Positions 7,486 through 16,014 of a stretch of DNA of 46,139 bases are shown piece after piece. The notes under the pieces were generated by a model. It was not told where the DNA came from and made no database searches. It saw only the letters and a program-made list of their open reading frames with translations. Origin of the DNA: Gammaproteobacteria bacterium (lineage in GTDB: Bacteria > Pseudomonadota > Gammaproteobacteria > Pseudomonadales > Azotimanducaceae). The stretch lies in NCBI GenBank assembly GCA_028821405.1, contig JAPPGK010000053.1:1-46139 (forward strand). Reading direction: 5' to 3'. Both the position numbers and the translations under genes were made by a program. How positions within the stretch are numbered: the stretch's first letter is position 1; each line of letters opens with the position of its first letter.

Positions 7486-8637
7486 GTGAAATTCGTCGAC
7501 GAGGCGGTGGTCGAGGTCGAAGCCGGGAAGGGCGGCGACGGTTGCTTGAGTTTCCACCGGGGCCCCAATCTCCCCAAGGGCGGGCCGGACGGTGGCAACG
7601 GCGGCAACGGCGGCGACGTGAGATTGGTCGGCGATGCTGCGCTGAACACCCTGGTCGACTTCCGGTTCATGCCGCGATGCCGCGCCGAGAGCGGGCGGGC
7701 CGGCAGCGGACGCGACAAGACGGGGGCGAGTGGTTCCACGCTCGATGTACGAGTCCCAGTGGGCACCACGATCATCGACGAAGAGACGGGTACGACCATC
7801 GGCGACGTGGCGGCGCCTGATGAGGCGGTGACGGTCGCGAAGGGCGGAAGCCGTGGGTTCGGCAACGCGCACTTCAAGTCGAGCACGAATCGGGCACCGC
7901 GCCAGACGACCCCGGGGTCGGCGGGTGAGATCCGCAGACTGCGCCTGACCCTCAACGTCATTGCCGACGTGGGTTTGCTCGGCATGCCCAATGCGGGCAA
8001 GTCCACGCTCATCGCCCGGGTTTCGGCCTCGCGACCGAAAATCGCGGACTATCCGTTTACCACGCTGGTCCCGAACCTCGGCGTCGTCAGAGTCGACGCG
8101 GATGCGAGCTTCGTCATGGCGGACGTGCCGGGTCTCATCCCCGGCGCATCGACGGGAGCGGGCCTCGGCTACCGGTTCCTGAAGCACCTTTCGCGCACCC
8201 GACTCCTGCTGCACCTGGTGGATGCATCGCCGGTGGATGGCACCGATCCGGTGTCCAACTGCCGGCAGATCGAGGACGAGCTGTACGCCTACAGCAGCGC
8301 GTTTCGGGAGCGGGACATCTGGATGGTGGCGACCAAGATGGATCTCACGGGTTCCGATCGCACCTTCGCGAGGCTGGCGGAGGCGTTTCCGGATCGTCCG
8401 CGGTACGCGATATCCGCAGTCAGCGGCCGCGGGGTCGACGAGTTGACGGGTGCGGCGATGGCGTGGGTGTCCCGTTACCGCGACCGCCTCGCGACCGACG
8501 TCGAGTTCGCGCAACGCGAGCGGGATCTCAACGACCGGGTGGCGGACGATGTGCGTCGCCATGCGATGGCAGGCAAGCCCGCCGTCGCGAGACCGCGCCT
8601 CGCAACGGCCTCCGTCGAGGCAGCGGATGGCGACTGA
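7486..8637 (+). CDS. obgE: GTPase Obg/CgtA
   Basis: Obg is a GTPase that binds the 50S subunit and links ribosome assembly to stress signals. The N-terminal glycine-rich Obg fold (residues 1 to about 158) shows [11 protein letters not shown] and repeated GGNGG. The G domain carries GMPNAGKST (G1), DVPG (G3) and TKMD (G4). Length is 383 residues with a GTG start, and there is no C-terminal OCT domain, as in other gammaproteobacteria. Its 3' end overlaps proB by 11 bases. The order rplU-rpmA-obgE-proB matches Pseudomonas. Confidence 0.96.
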   Translation: MKFVDEAVVEVEAGKGGDGCLSFHRGPNLPKGGPDGGNGGNGGDVRLVGDAALNTLVDFRFMPRCRAESGRAGSGRDKTGASGSTLDVRVPVGTTIIDEETGTTIGDVAAPDEAVTVAKGGSRGFGNAHFKSSTNRAPRQTTPGSAGEIRRLRLTLNVIADVGLLGMPNAGKSTLIARVSASRPKIADYPFTTLVPNLGVVRVDADASFVMADVPGLIPGASTGAGLGYRFLKHLSRTRLLLHLVDASPVDGTDPVSNCRQIEDELYAYSSAFRERDIWMVATKMDLTGSDRTFARLAEAFPDRPRYAISAVSGRGVDELTGAAMAWVSRYRDRLATDVEFAQRERDLNDRVADDVRRHAMAGKPAVARPRLATASVEAADGD

Positions 8638-9766
8638 ACCGGGCATGGCGCGCCGGTCCCTGGTGGACGCCCGGACCTGGGTGGTCAAGGTCGGCAGCGC
8701 GTTGCTGACCGGGAACGGTCAGGGGTTGGACGAACGCGCCCTCGACCGCTGGTGCGGTCAGATCGCATCGCTCTTGGCCACCGGCAAGCGTGTCGTGCTG
8801 GTATCGAGCGGCGCCGTGGCGGAAGGCTGCAGGCGGTTGGGCTTCGCGACCCGGCCAACGACCGTCCACGAACTCCAGGCGGCGGCCGCGGTGGGCCAAT
8901 CGGGGCTCATCGAGGCGTACGAACGCGCGTTTCGAAGCCGCGACCGGCGGATCGCGATGGTGTTGTTGACGCACGACGATCTGTCGGATCGGGAGCGCTA
9001 CCTGAACGCTCGAACGACCTTGGCCACGCTCCTCGATCTCGGCGTCGTGCCGGTCATCAACGAGAACGACTCGGTGGCGACGGACGAAATCAAGTTGGGG
9101 GACAACGACACCTTGGCGGGCATGGTGGCAAGCCTGCTGTCCGCGGACCTCTTGGTGATGCTGACCGACCAGGACGGGCTCCACGAGTCGGATCCGCGCG
9201 ACGATCCGCGCGCCCCGGTGGTTCGCGAGGCACCTGCGGCGGATGGAAGTCTCGATGCCATGGCGGGCGGCGGCGCGGGGCGCTTGGGCCGCGGCGGCAT
9301 GGTGACGAAGTTGGCGGCGGCCAGGCTAGCCGCGCTCTCGGGCGCCCATACCGTGATCGCGAACGGCCATGCGCCCGACATCCTGGATCGGCTGGCCCGG
9401 GGCGAGGACTGCGGTACGTTGTTGACGGCGGATGTCGCCCCGCTGGACGCGCGCAAGCGCTGGCTCGCCGGCCAGCGTCGCACCAAGGGCGATCTGGTGG
9501 TCGATTCGGGGGCGGCCGAGGTGATCTCGAATCGGGGTGTCAGCGTGCTGCCGGCGGGGGTTACGGACGCGACCGGCACGTTCCGGCGCGGGGATATGGT
9601 CCGGGTCGTGGACCCCGACGGCCGCGCGGTGGCAAAGGGCCTTGCGAACTACGACGCAGCCGAAGCACGCAAGCTTGCGGGCTGCAAGTCAAGCCACATC
9701 GAGGCGATACTCGGCTACGTGGACGAGCCGGAACTCATCCACCGGGACAACCTGGTCGTGCTTTGA
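8627..9766 (+). CDS. proB: glutamate 5-kinase
   Basis: ProB phosphorylates glutamate in the first step of proline synthesis. The amino-acid kinase domain shows [21 protein letters not shown], the NENDSVAT substrate segment and [13 protein letters not shown]. The C-terminal ~100 residues (from about 280) form a PUA domain including GVSVLPAGV and FRRGDMV. I chose the ATG at 8627 because GAGG at 8617-8620 is well spaced; the ATG at 8645 has no such site. This gives 379 residues and an 11-base overlap with obgE, so translation is probably coupled. It ends 3 bp before the convergent rpsT stop. Confidence 0.95.
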   Translation: MATEPGMARRSLVDARTWVVKVGSALLTGNGQGLDERALDRWCGQIASLLATGKRVVLVSSGAVAEGCRRLGFATRPTTVHELQAAAAVGQSGLIEAYERAFRSRDRRIAMVLLTHDDLSDRERYLNARTTLATLLDLGVVPVINENDSVATDEIKLGDNDTLAGMVASLLSADLLVMLTDQDGLHESDPRDDPRAPVVREAPAADGSLDAMAGGGAGRLGRGGMVTKLAAARLAALSGAHTVIANGHAPDILDRLARGEDCGTLLTADVAPLDARKRWLAGQRRTKGDLVVDSGAAEVISNRGVSVLPAGVTDATGTFRRGDMVRVVDPDGRAVAKGLANYDAAEARKLAGCKSSHIEAILGYVDEPELIHRDNLVVL

Positions 9767-9769
9767 GCG

Positions 9770-10036
9770 TTACGTGGCGAGCGAGTTGACTCGGGCGGTC
9801 AGGCGGGACTTGTGCCGGGCTGCCTTGTTGCGGTGCATGATGCCCTTGCCGGCCATCTTGTCGATGACGGGAATGGCTTCCACGAGCGCCGCGTTGGCGG
9901 CTTCGCGATCACCGCTCTCGACGGCCGTGACGACCTTCTTGATATAGGTGCGTACCTTCGAGCGATGGCTGACGTTGCGCGTACGATGGCTCTGTGCCTG
10001 ACGTGCGCGCTTTCGGGCTTGCGGGCTATTTGCCAA
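9770..10036 (-). CDS. rpsT: 30S ribosomal protein S20, TTG start
   Basis: S20 is a primary 16S rRNA-binding protein. The 88-residue product reads (M)ANSPQARKRARQ at the N-terminus and includes NVSHRSKVRTYIKK and MHRNKAARHKSRL, all standard for S20. The only start that fits the family length is TTG at 10036, preceded by AGGAA with 5-base spacing. E. coli rpsT also starts with UUG and S20 represses its own translation there, so the same control is plausible here. It is divergent from murJ and convergent with proB, as in Pseudomonas. Confidence 0.94.
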   Translation of the reverse strand: MANSPQARKRARQAQSHRTRNVSHRSKVRTYIKKVVTAVESGDREAANAALVEAIPVIDKMAGKGIMHRNKAARHKSRLTARVNSLAT

Positions 10037-10070
10037 GAGCGTTCCTGCGGTCGGGGTCGAAAGGCGGCGT

Positions 10071-10099
10071 AATATGCCGACCGACGGCGGGCGTGTCAA
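10071..10099 (-). promoter_or_regulatory. sigma-70 promoter for rpsT
   Basis: On the minus strand a perfect TTGACA (10099-10094) is followed after 17 bases by CATATT (10076-10071). Predicted transcription starts near 10064, leaving a short leader of about 27 nt. The -10 element overlaps the upstream candidate ATG of murJ at 10074. Confidence 0.7.
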
Positions 10100-11723
10100 T
10101 TGCGTCGCCGAGTTCGGTAGCTGTGGAATCGTGAGCGATAGCGACGATCTGACCACCCGAGGCGGTTCCGGGGATCGCGATGTAGCGGCGCAGGGCGGCG
10201 TATTCGCGGGCATGACGGTGCTGTCGCGCATCTCCGGCCTCGCGCGGGACTGGGCGCTGGCGCATGTCGTGGGGGCGACGGGCGCGGCGGATACCTTCTA
10301 CCTGGCGTTTCGCATTCCCAATTTCTTCCGGCGTTTATTCGCAGAGGCAACGTTCGCGCTGGCCTTCGTGCCGGTGCTCACCGAGTACCGGGAACGCGGC
10401 AGCCAGGCTGCGCTGCGGGCGTTTGTCGCTGCCGTTTCCGGCAATCTTGGCCTCGTTCTGCTGATTGTCTCGTTGGCGGGGGTACTGGGTGCGTGGCTGC
10501 TTGCAGCGGTGTTCATGCCGGGGTTCCTGATCAACGACCCGGAGCAGTTCGCGCTGGCGACGGACTTGACGCGGATCATGTTCCCGTACATGGCGTTGAT
10601 ATCGCTGACGGCATTCGCGGGCGCCATCCTCAACAGCGCCAACCGCTTTGCCGTACCGGCGTTCACGCCGGTGCTCCTCAACCTGGCGCTCATCGCGGCG
10701 GCATTCCTCGCCGCGTCCGGGGCCACCGAAGGGGTATCCGGCATCGCCTACGCGTTGGCCTGGGGCGTGCTCGCCGGCGGCGCCGCGCAGCTTCTGTTCA
10801 ACCTGCCATCCGTCGCCCGGGAAGGCATGCTGGTGATGCCGCGGCCGGACTGGCGCCACGAAGGCGTGTCCAAGGTCGTCAAGCTTCTGCTACCGGCCAT
10901 CTTCGCGGGTTCCGCCTACCAGGTGAACGCCTTGGTGGGCACCATATTGGCGTCGTTGCTCGAGGAAGGCAGTCCGTCCTGGCTCTACTACGCCGACAGG
11001 CTTTGGGAAGTCCCGATCGGCGTGGTCGCCATCGCGTTGGGCACGGTGCTCCTGCCCAACCTGTCGCGCCTGCACACCGCGGGCGACCCGGGACGTTTCA
11101 GCGACACGCTTGACTGGGGCGTGCGCACCGGGCTGCTGTTGGGGATTCCCGCTGCCGTGGCGCTCTGGATACTCGCCTATCCGCTGGTCGCCACGGTATT
11201 CCTGCACGGCGAGATGCGTCCGTACGACGCGGACCGGTCGGCCGCGGCACTTCGCGCATTCTCCATCGGTCTCGTGCCGCTCATCCTGGTCAAGGTCGCC
11301 GTGCCCGGGTTTTTCGCCCGGCAGGACTCGAAGACGCCGTTCCGGTTTGCCGTTGCCGCCACCGTGGTGAACATCGCGGTGGCCCTGGCGACGTTCCTGT
11401 GGCTTGGCCACGTTGGCTTGGCCTTGGCGACGAGCATTGCCGGAATCGTCAATGCCGGCCTGCTGGTCGGCGCACTCATCGCGGGTAGGCACTACCGGCC
11501 GAGCCGCCGCCTGGCGAGAACGGTGGCCGTCGCGATGCTCGGCACGGCGGTCATGGGGGCGGCGCTGGTCATCGCCATGCCCGGGGACGCCTCGTGGACC
11601 GAGGCCGGTCTCGCGCTCCGTGCCGGTTGGCTGGCCATGGCGGTTCTTGGCGGCGTGATCGTGTATGCCCTGGTGGTTCTCGCCGGCGGTGTCCGACCGC
11701 GGGACCTGAGACATCGGTTGTAG
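10074..11723 (+). CDS. murJ: lipid II flippase MurJ
   Basis: MurJ flips lipid II across the inner membrane for peptidoglycan synthesis. The MOP-superfamily pattern is clear: SRISGLARDWALAHVVGA near the N-terminus, AFRIPNFFRRLFAEATFALAFVPV, and about 14 hydrophobic segments over 549 residues. Basic residues of the central cavity (RISGLARD, RIPNFFRRL) are present. The ATG at 10074 follows AAAGG, but residues 1-19 are not conserved and a GTG at 10131 is a reasonable second choice; the rpsT promoter overlaps 10074. A gap of 192 bp without a clear feature separates it from ribF. Confidence 0.93.
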   Translation: MPTDGGRVNCVAEFGSCGIVSDSDDLTTRGGSGDRDVAAQGGVFAGMTVLSRISGLARDWALAHVVGATGAADTFYLAFRIPNFFRRLFAEATFALAFVPVLTEYRERGSQAALRAFVAAVSGNLGLVLLIVSLAGVLGAWLLAAVFMPGFLINDPEQFALATDLTRIMFPYMALISLTAFAGAILNSANRFAVPAFTPVLLNLALIAAAFLAASGATEGVSGIAYALAWGVLAGGAAQLLFNLPSVAREGMLVMPRPDWRHEGVSKVVKLLLPAIFAGSAYQVNALVGTILASLLEEGSPSWLYYADRLWEVPIGVVAIALGTVLLPNLSRLHTAGDPGRFSDTLDWGVRTGLLLGIPAAVALWILAYPLVATVFLHGEMRPYDADRSAAALRAFSIGLVPLILVKVAVPGFFARQDSKTPFRFAVAATVVNIAVALATFLWLGHVGLALATSIAGIVNAGLLVGALIAGRHYRPSRRLARTVAVAMLGTAVMGAALVIAMPGDASWTEAGLALRAGWLAMAVLGGVIVYALVVLAGGVRPRDLRHRL

Positions 11724-11915
11724 GGCCGACGCTTGAGGTCGCCCGCCGGTCATGCCGCGTGGTTGGCGGGACGGGCAAGCCTGTCGCATGGGTTGATCCA
11801 CGCTGCTCCCCGACTCGCCGACTTCAGGCTCACTTTGCGTTGGAATCGCACTTCGAGTCCGTTGGACCAGGCTGCACCTATCGAAACCGGTGCAAATCCG
11901 ACAGACTCCCCGCGC

Positions 11916-12857
11916 ATGGAGATCATCCGCGGCTTGCACAACATCCGGCGTCGGCATGCCGGTTGCGTCGCGACCATCGGGACTTTCGACGGTGTCCACC
12001 ACGGCCACCAGATGCTCCTTGCCCACCTGGTGGCCAAGAGCCAGGAACTCGGCGAGCCGAGCGTGCTCGTTACCTTCGAACCGCAGCCACGGGAGTACTT
12101 CGAGCGCACACCGGTACCGGCACGCCTCACCCGGTTTCGCGAGAAGATCCACCTCTTGAAAGACACCGGGGTCGACCGGGTCCTTTGTATCCCGTTCAAC
12201 GAACGCACGCGCCTTATTCCAGCGGGGGAGGTCATTGAGCGGTTTCTCGTAGAGATGCTCGGGGTGCGCTACGTGGTGGTCGGGGACGACTTCCAGTTCG
12301 GCAGGGACCGGGAGGGGAACTACGACATGCTGAAGGAAGCGGGGGACCGTTTCGGGTTCGGTGTCAGCCACATGGGCACCCTGACCTTCGACCACGAACG
12401 GGTGAGTAGCACCCGGGTCCGCGAGGCGTTGGCGGCAGGCAACTTTCCGCTCGCGGAGAAACTCTTAGGCAGGCCCTACTTCATGATGGGACGCGTCGTC
12501 TACGGTCGCCGCATCGGCCGCGAGATGGGCGTACCCACCGTGAACATCCGCCTACAGCGTTACAAGACGCCGCTCCAGGGGGTGTTCGCCGCGACGGTGG
12601 ACGGATTGGGCGCAACCCGGCAGGGTGCCGCGAACATCGGCGTCCGGCCAACGGTGGGCGGCAAGGAACCGTTGCTCGAGGTGCATATCCTGGACTTCGA
12701 CGAGGATGTCTACGGGCGGCTGCTGACCGTGACCCTGCTCTCGAAGATCCGCGAGGAACGGTGGTTCCCGTCCCTGGACGAACTTCGCGTCGAGATCGAG
12801 CGGGACATCGAGAAGACCCGGGCGTTCTTCGCCGCTGACACGGCCGCGGCCGGATGA
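11916..12857 (+). CDS. ribF: bifunctional riboflavin kinase / FAD synthetase
   Basis: RibF makes FMN and then FAD from riboflavin. The N-terminal adenylyltransferase domain has TIGTFDGVHHGHQ (a GxxDGxHxGH-type nucleotide-binding motif), FGRDREGN and the STRVREAL segment. The C-terminal flavokinase domain has GRRIGREMGVPTVNI and GVFAATV. Length is 313 residues from the ATG at 11916; the frame is open further upstream but those residues are not family-like. The last four bases overlap lspA (ATGA). In Pseudomonas and E. coli ileS lies between ribF and lspA; here it is absent. Confidence 0.95.
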   Translation: MEIIRGLHNIRRRHAGCVATIGTFDGVHHGHQMLLAHLVAKSQELGEPSVLVTFEPQPREYFERTPVPARLTRFREKIHLLKDTGVDRVLCIPFNERTRLIPAGEVIERFLVEMLGVRYVVVGDDFQFGRDREGNYDMLKEAGDRFGFGVSHMGTLTFDHERVSSTRVREALAAGNFPLAEKLLGRPYFMMGRVVYGRRIGREMGVPTVNIRLQRYKTPLQGVFAATVDGLGATRQGAANIGVRPTVGGKEPLLEVHILDFDEDVYGRLLTVTLLSKIREERWFPSLDELRVEIERDIEKTRAFFAADTAAAG

Positions 12858-13375
12858 TCCGCTGGTACGTGCTGGCCGCCGGGATGCTCGCGGCCGACCA
12901 GGCCACCAAGTGGATTGCGCTCGCCCACCTGGAGCAGTATCGGTCGATCGAAGTTCTGCCGTTCCTCAAGTGGACGTTGACCTGCAACACCGGCGCGGCA
13001 TTCAGCATGTTCCAGGGACACAGTTGGGTATTCGCCGTCGCGGCGGTGGCGGTATCGGCGTTCCTGATCTACGAGATCTGGCGCCTGCCACGGAATCAAC
13101 AGGATCGAGAGCATGGCGACCATCGTTTGGTCACCGGGCGGGCGGCGTGGATGGAAGGGGCGTCCTACGGCCTGGTCCTGGCGGGCGCACTGGGTAACCT
13201 GACCGACCGCCTGAGACACGAATGCGTCGTGGACTTCATCCACGTCCAGTACAGCTGGTTCAACTTCCCCGTCTTCAACGTGGCGGACAGCGCGATCACC
13301 ATCGGGGCGGCGGGGTGGATCGGCCTCCTTGCGATGGACATGATCCGGCGCCGTGCGTCCTCGCGAAACCCATGA
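12854..13375 (+). CDS. lspA: lipoprotein signal peptidase (signal peptidase II)
   Basis: LspA cuts the signal peptide of prolipoproteins in the inner membrane. Conserved blocks are ADQATKWIA, TCNTGAAFSMFQ, GALGNLTDRL, VVDFIHV and FNVADSAI; the last two hold the catalytic Asp pair. Four membrane helices fit 173 residues. An insert of about 15 residues rich in Arg, Asp and His (NQQDREHGDHRLVTGR) lies in the middle loop. Its start overlaps the ribF stop, and its stop overlaps an ATG of the fkpB frame at 13372, so this is a tight operon. Substrates in this window include BamD and the Gly-rich lipoprotein at 41485-42444. Confidence 0.96.
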   Translation: MIRWYVLAAGMLAADQATKWIALAHLEQYRSIEVLPFLKWTLTCNTGAAFSMFQGHSWVFAVAAVAVSAFLIYEIWRLPRNQQDREHGDHRLVTGRAAWMEGASYGLVLAGALGNLTDRLRHECVVDFIHVQYSWFNFPVFNVADSAITIGAAGWIGLLAMDMIRRRASSRNP

Positions 13376-13405
13376 TCGGGCGGCGTGCGTCCTCGGGAAG
13401 CCGAT
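13351..13405 (+). repeat. imperfect tandem duplication at the lspA-fkpB junction
   Basis: The phrase CGTGCGTCCTCG followed by a GGAA/CGAA-type stretch occurs at 13352 and again at 13384, 32 bp apart. Each copy is followed by an in-frame ATG for fkpB (13372 and 13411). The second start codon seems to have arisen with the duplication. Confidence 0.4.
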
Positions 13406-13410
13406 TCGAC

Positions 13411-13878
13411 ATGAGTGGACTCATCGCCCGGCAGGGCGACCTCGCCGTCGGTCCCGGGACCCGTGTGACCCTGCACTTCTCGATCCAACTGGCGACCGGC
13501 GAAGAGATCGACACCACCCGGCGCGGCAGGCCGGCGGTTTTCGCCGTGGGCGATGGCAATCTGCCCGAGGGATTCGAGAGGGCCCTGCTCGGTTTGCGTC
13601 CCGGCGACGACGAACGCATTCCCATCGCCCCGGCCGACGGCTTTGGCCTACGCAAAAAAGCGAATATTCGCACGCTGCCGAAGGACAATTTCCCTAACGC
13701 TGGCGACCTGGTTCCGGGGATGATGATCGCGTTTGCGGCGACGGGATCGGCATCGGGCGAACTCCCCGGCGTGGTGACATCGGCCTCGTCGGACACCGTG
13801 ATGGTGGATTTCAACCACCCGTTGGCCGGCCGGGACCTGGTATTCGATGTAACCATCCTGAAGGTGGAGGCCGTCTAG
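13411..13878 (+). CDS. fkpB: FKBP-type peptidyl-prolyl isomerase (SlpA/FkpB type)
   Basis: FkpB is a small peptidyl-prolyl cis-trans isomerase and chaperone. FKBP-family elements are VTLHFSIQLATGEEIDTT, PAVFAVGDGNLPEGFE, the LGLRPGD turn, and VDFNHPLAGRDLVFDV at the end. An insert-in-flap domain lies between about residues 70 and 120. From the ATG at 13411 it has 155 residues, near E. coli FkpB (149). An in-frame ATG at 13372 overlaps the lspA stop and would add 13 residues, so coupled translation from there is possible. ispH, the usual next gene, is missing. Confidence 0.93.
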   Translation: MSGLIARQGDLAVGPGTRVTLHFSIQLATGEEIDTTRRGRPAVFAVGDGNLPEGFERALLGLRPGDDERIPIAPADGFGLRKKANIRTLPKDNFPNAGDLVPGMMIAFAATGSASGELPGVVTSASSDTVMVDFNHPLAGRDLVFDVTILKVEAV

Positions 13879-13911
13879 GAATTCCGCGCCGTGCTCGATG
13901 TGAGGACGGCC

Positions 13912-14448
13912 ATGCAGTACCTGAATCAACGCCCTTTGGCCCGATCGGCCGCTCGCCTTTCTACCGGCAAACGCGAATGCGCCTCGCCACCCAAGGCGGT
14001 CGCGTTTTCGCTGATCGAGGTCATGGTGGCACTCGCCATCGTCGCGATCCTGTTGGCGTTGGCGGTGCCCGTCTACCAGGGATACAGCGTTAGAGCCTAC
14101 CGGACACAGGCCCAGGCGGACCTGCTGCGCTGTGCCCAGGGGATGGAACGACACGCCGCGCTAACCATGGGGTATGGCGACGCCGTGGATGGCAACGGCG
14201 ACGGCGTTGGCGATCGATCCACGGGACCGGTGTCCGGCAACCTTTGCCGAGTCGCCTCGTCGCACTACCGGATATCGGTCCGAGCCGCGGACGCGGCGCG
14301 ATTCGTGCTGCGGGCGGAGGCGTCGAGCGCGTCGAGCCCCGTGGGGTCCGACGGCGCGTTGGAGCTGGATTCGACCGGCGAGCGGCGCTGGGACCGCAAC
14401 GGCGATGGGGACTTCGGCGACGAAGGCGAGCGCAGTTGGGACCCATGA
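13912..14448 (+). CDS. PilE-like minor pilin (type IV pilus)
   Basis: The prepilin signature is AFSLIEVMVALAIVAIL followed by PVYQGYSVRAYRTQAQADLLRCAQ, typical of the PilE/ComP minor-pilin family. Peptidase PilD would cut between Ala and Phe; most type IV prepilins have Gly there. The Glu at position 5 of the mature chain is present. The leader is long: 31 residues from the ATG at 13912 (AGGA site, 5-base spacing) or 38 from a GTG at 13891, with no closer start codon. The mature part has two calcium-loop-like segments, DGNGDGVGD and DRNGDGDFGDEGE. It is first of four genes that overlap or nearly touch and encode the pilus tip or priming complex. Confidence 0.85.
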   Translation: MQYLNQRPLARSAARLSTGKRECASPPKAVAFSLIEVMVALAIVAILLALAVPVYQGYSVRAYRTQAQADLLRCAQGMERHAALTMGYGDAVDGNGDGVGDRSTGPVSGNLCRVASSHYRISVRAADAARFVLRAEASSASSPVGSDGALELDSTGERRWDRNGDGDFGDEGERSWDP

Positions 14449-14933
14449 TGCGGGGCTATTCGTTGGTGGAGCTTCTGGTGGCCATCGCCGTGATCGGCTT
14501 GGGCGCGCTGGGTGCTGCCGGACTGCAATTGGCGAACGCCAAGAACACGCGAATCGCGTTGGAGCGGACGACCGCGGTGATGCTGGCGCAAGACATGGCC
14601 GAGCGACTGCGCGCCAACCCGTCGGGGGACTATCTCGGTGTGGCCGAGGGCATGGGGCCAGGGGGTTTCGTGAACTGCCTGGCCACGAACTGTGCGCCGA
14701 ACGAACTGGAACGCTTCGATGTCGCGGTATGGAAGTGCTCGCTGGGTCGTTGGGCCGAGGAGGGTGCATGTCGTTCCGCGAGGGCGGCCGGGGCGCTTCC
14801 CTCCCGGGCGTGGCAGCCGGGGCTCCCGCTGGGTGACGGCACGGTGGAATGGGGCTCCGATGGCGAGTTCACGGTCGCCGTGTCGTGGCAATCTGCCGGC
14901 GTGCAGCATGCATCCGTCGGCGGGCGTCGCTAG
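14448..14933 (+). CDS. pilV: type IV pilus minor pilin PilV
   Basis: The 161-residue product starts MRGYSLVELLVAIAVIGLGALGAAGLQL, with a short class III leader cut after Gly3. The conserved PilV features NAKNTRIALERTTAVMLAQDMAERLRANP and several Cys residues in the globular part follow. Its ATG shares one base with the stop of the upstream pilin gene, so translation is coupled. PilV, PilW, PilX and a PilE-like protein normally form a complex that starts pilus assembly under the main pilin. Confidence 0.88.
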   Translation: MRGYSLVELLVAIAVIGLGALGAAGLQLANAKNTRIALERTTAVMLAQDMAERLRANPSGDYLGVAEGMGPGGFVNCLATNCAPNELERFDVAVWKCSLGRWAEEGACRSARAAGALPSRAWQPGLPLGDGTVEWGSDGEFTVAVSWQSAGVQHASVGGRR

Positions 14934-14943
14934 GGAGCATGCG

Positions 14944-16014
14944 ATGCGCAAGAGCCGTGGTTTCACGATGCTGGAACTCTTGATTGCCGCGGCGCTGGGC
15001 CTGCTGTTGATCGCAGCGCTGGTTCAGCTTCTTGCAGGGAGCAGCCGTGGAAACGCCGAGTTGTCGGGGCAAGCACGTCTGCAGGAATCCGCCCGGCATG
15101 CGGTGGCCATCTTGTCTCGCTCGGCGCGCAACGCGGGATACCTCGGCTGTGGTGGCCGAGGCCAGCTCGTCAATGGACTCAACGGGGAATGGCGGCGAAT
15201 CGCCGAGTTCGACCTGTCGCGACCGGTCGAAGGCTTTGATGGCAGCGGCGAGGGCTGGAGTCCGTCGCTCGATGTGCTGCCGACCGACGGCGGCGCAGGG
15301 CTCGCCTTTGCCGGCAACCGCATCGACCCGGGTCGCCTCCGGACCGGCAGCGACGTGGTGGTGTTTCGGCGTCTGGAAGCACCCGGATGGCCGCTTGCGC
15401 GACAGCTCTCGACGGCGGCGGATGCGGTCACGCTGGGGTCGGAGGATCCCCTGGTCGCCGTTGACGACCGATTCGCACTCGAAGCCGACGACTTCGTGGC
15501 GGTCAGCGACTGCCGGCAGTCCGCGCTGTTCCGCATCGGCGCGGTCACGACGATCGGGCGAGCCGCCACGTTGGGCCGCGCGGCCCAAAGCGGTCCGTTC
15601 GGCAATCGGGCCGGCCAGTTGCTGTCGTCTGGCGATCAGCCGTACGGCGACGGCAGCGGCCCGGCGGGCGCGACCGTTGCGCGGATCGTCACACAGATCT
15701 ACTTCATTGCACGGGGTGCCGGCGCGAACAACCGGGGAGGCGCCGTGTGGTCGCTGTGGCGGAAATCGGGTGCGGATCGACCCGTGGAACTGGTACAGGG
15801 CGTGGAAGACCTGCAGGTCCTGTTTGGCGTCGACCTGTCGCCTGACGACGACATCGACGCGCCCCATCGCTACGTGCGCGCGAATGGGATTGCCGGCGGC
15901 GCCGTTCGTGCGGTGCATTTCGTGGCAACGGTGTCGAGCGTCGACGTCGTGACGTCAGACGAACGCGTCCTGCGGCGCGGCTTTGCCTGGACGGTGGCCT
16001 TGCGGAACGGATGA
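14944..16014 (+). CDS. pilW: type IV pilus minor pilin PilW
   Basis: The prepilin leader is MRKSRG with cleavage before FTMLELLIAAALGLLLIAAL. The 356-residue length and the N-terminal SARHAVAILSRSARNAGYLGC match PilW, whose GYxGC cysteine is conserved. The distal part contains VQGVEDLQVLFGVDL, also a usual PilW segment. It begins 10 bp after pilV and its stop overlaps the pilX start by 4 bases. Confidence 0.9.
   Translation: MRKSRGFTMLELLIAAALGLLLIAALVQLLAGSSRGNAELSGQARLQESARHAVAILSRSARNAGYLGCGGRGQLVNGLNGEWRRIAEFDLSRPVEGFDGSGEGWSPSLDVLPTDGGAGLAFAGNRIDPGRLRTGSDVVVFRRLEAPGWPLARQLSTAADAVTLGSEDPLVAVDDRFALEADDFVAVSDCRQSALFRIGAVTTIGRAATLGRAAQSGPFGNRAGQLLSSGDQPYGDGSGPAGATVARIVTQIYFIARGAGANNRGGAVWSLWRKSGADRPVELVQGVEDLQVLFGVDLSPDDDIDAPHRYVRANGIAGGAVRAVHFVATVSSVDVVTSDERVLRRGFAWTVALRNG

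Noticed and set aside
7129-8688. 519-codon minus-strand frame opposite rpmA and obgE
   Set aside because: Antisense shadow of two certain genes.
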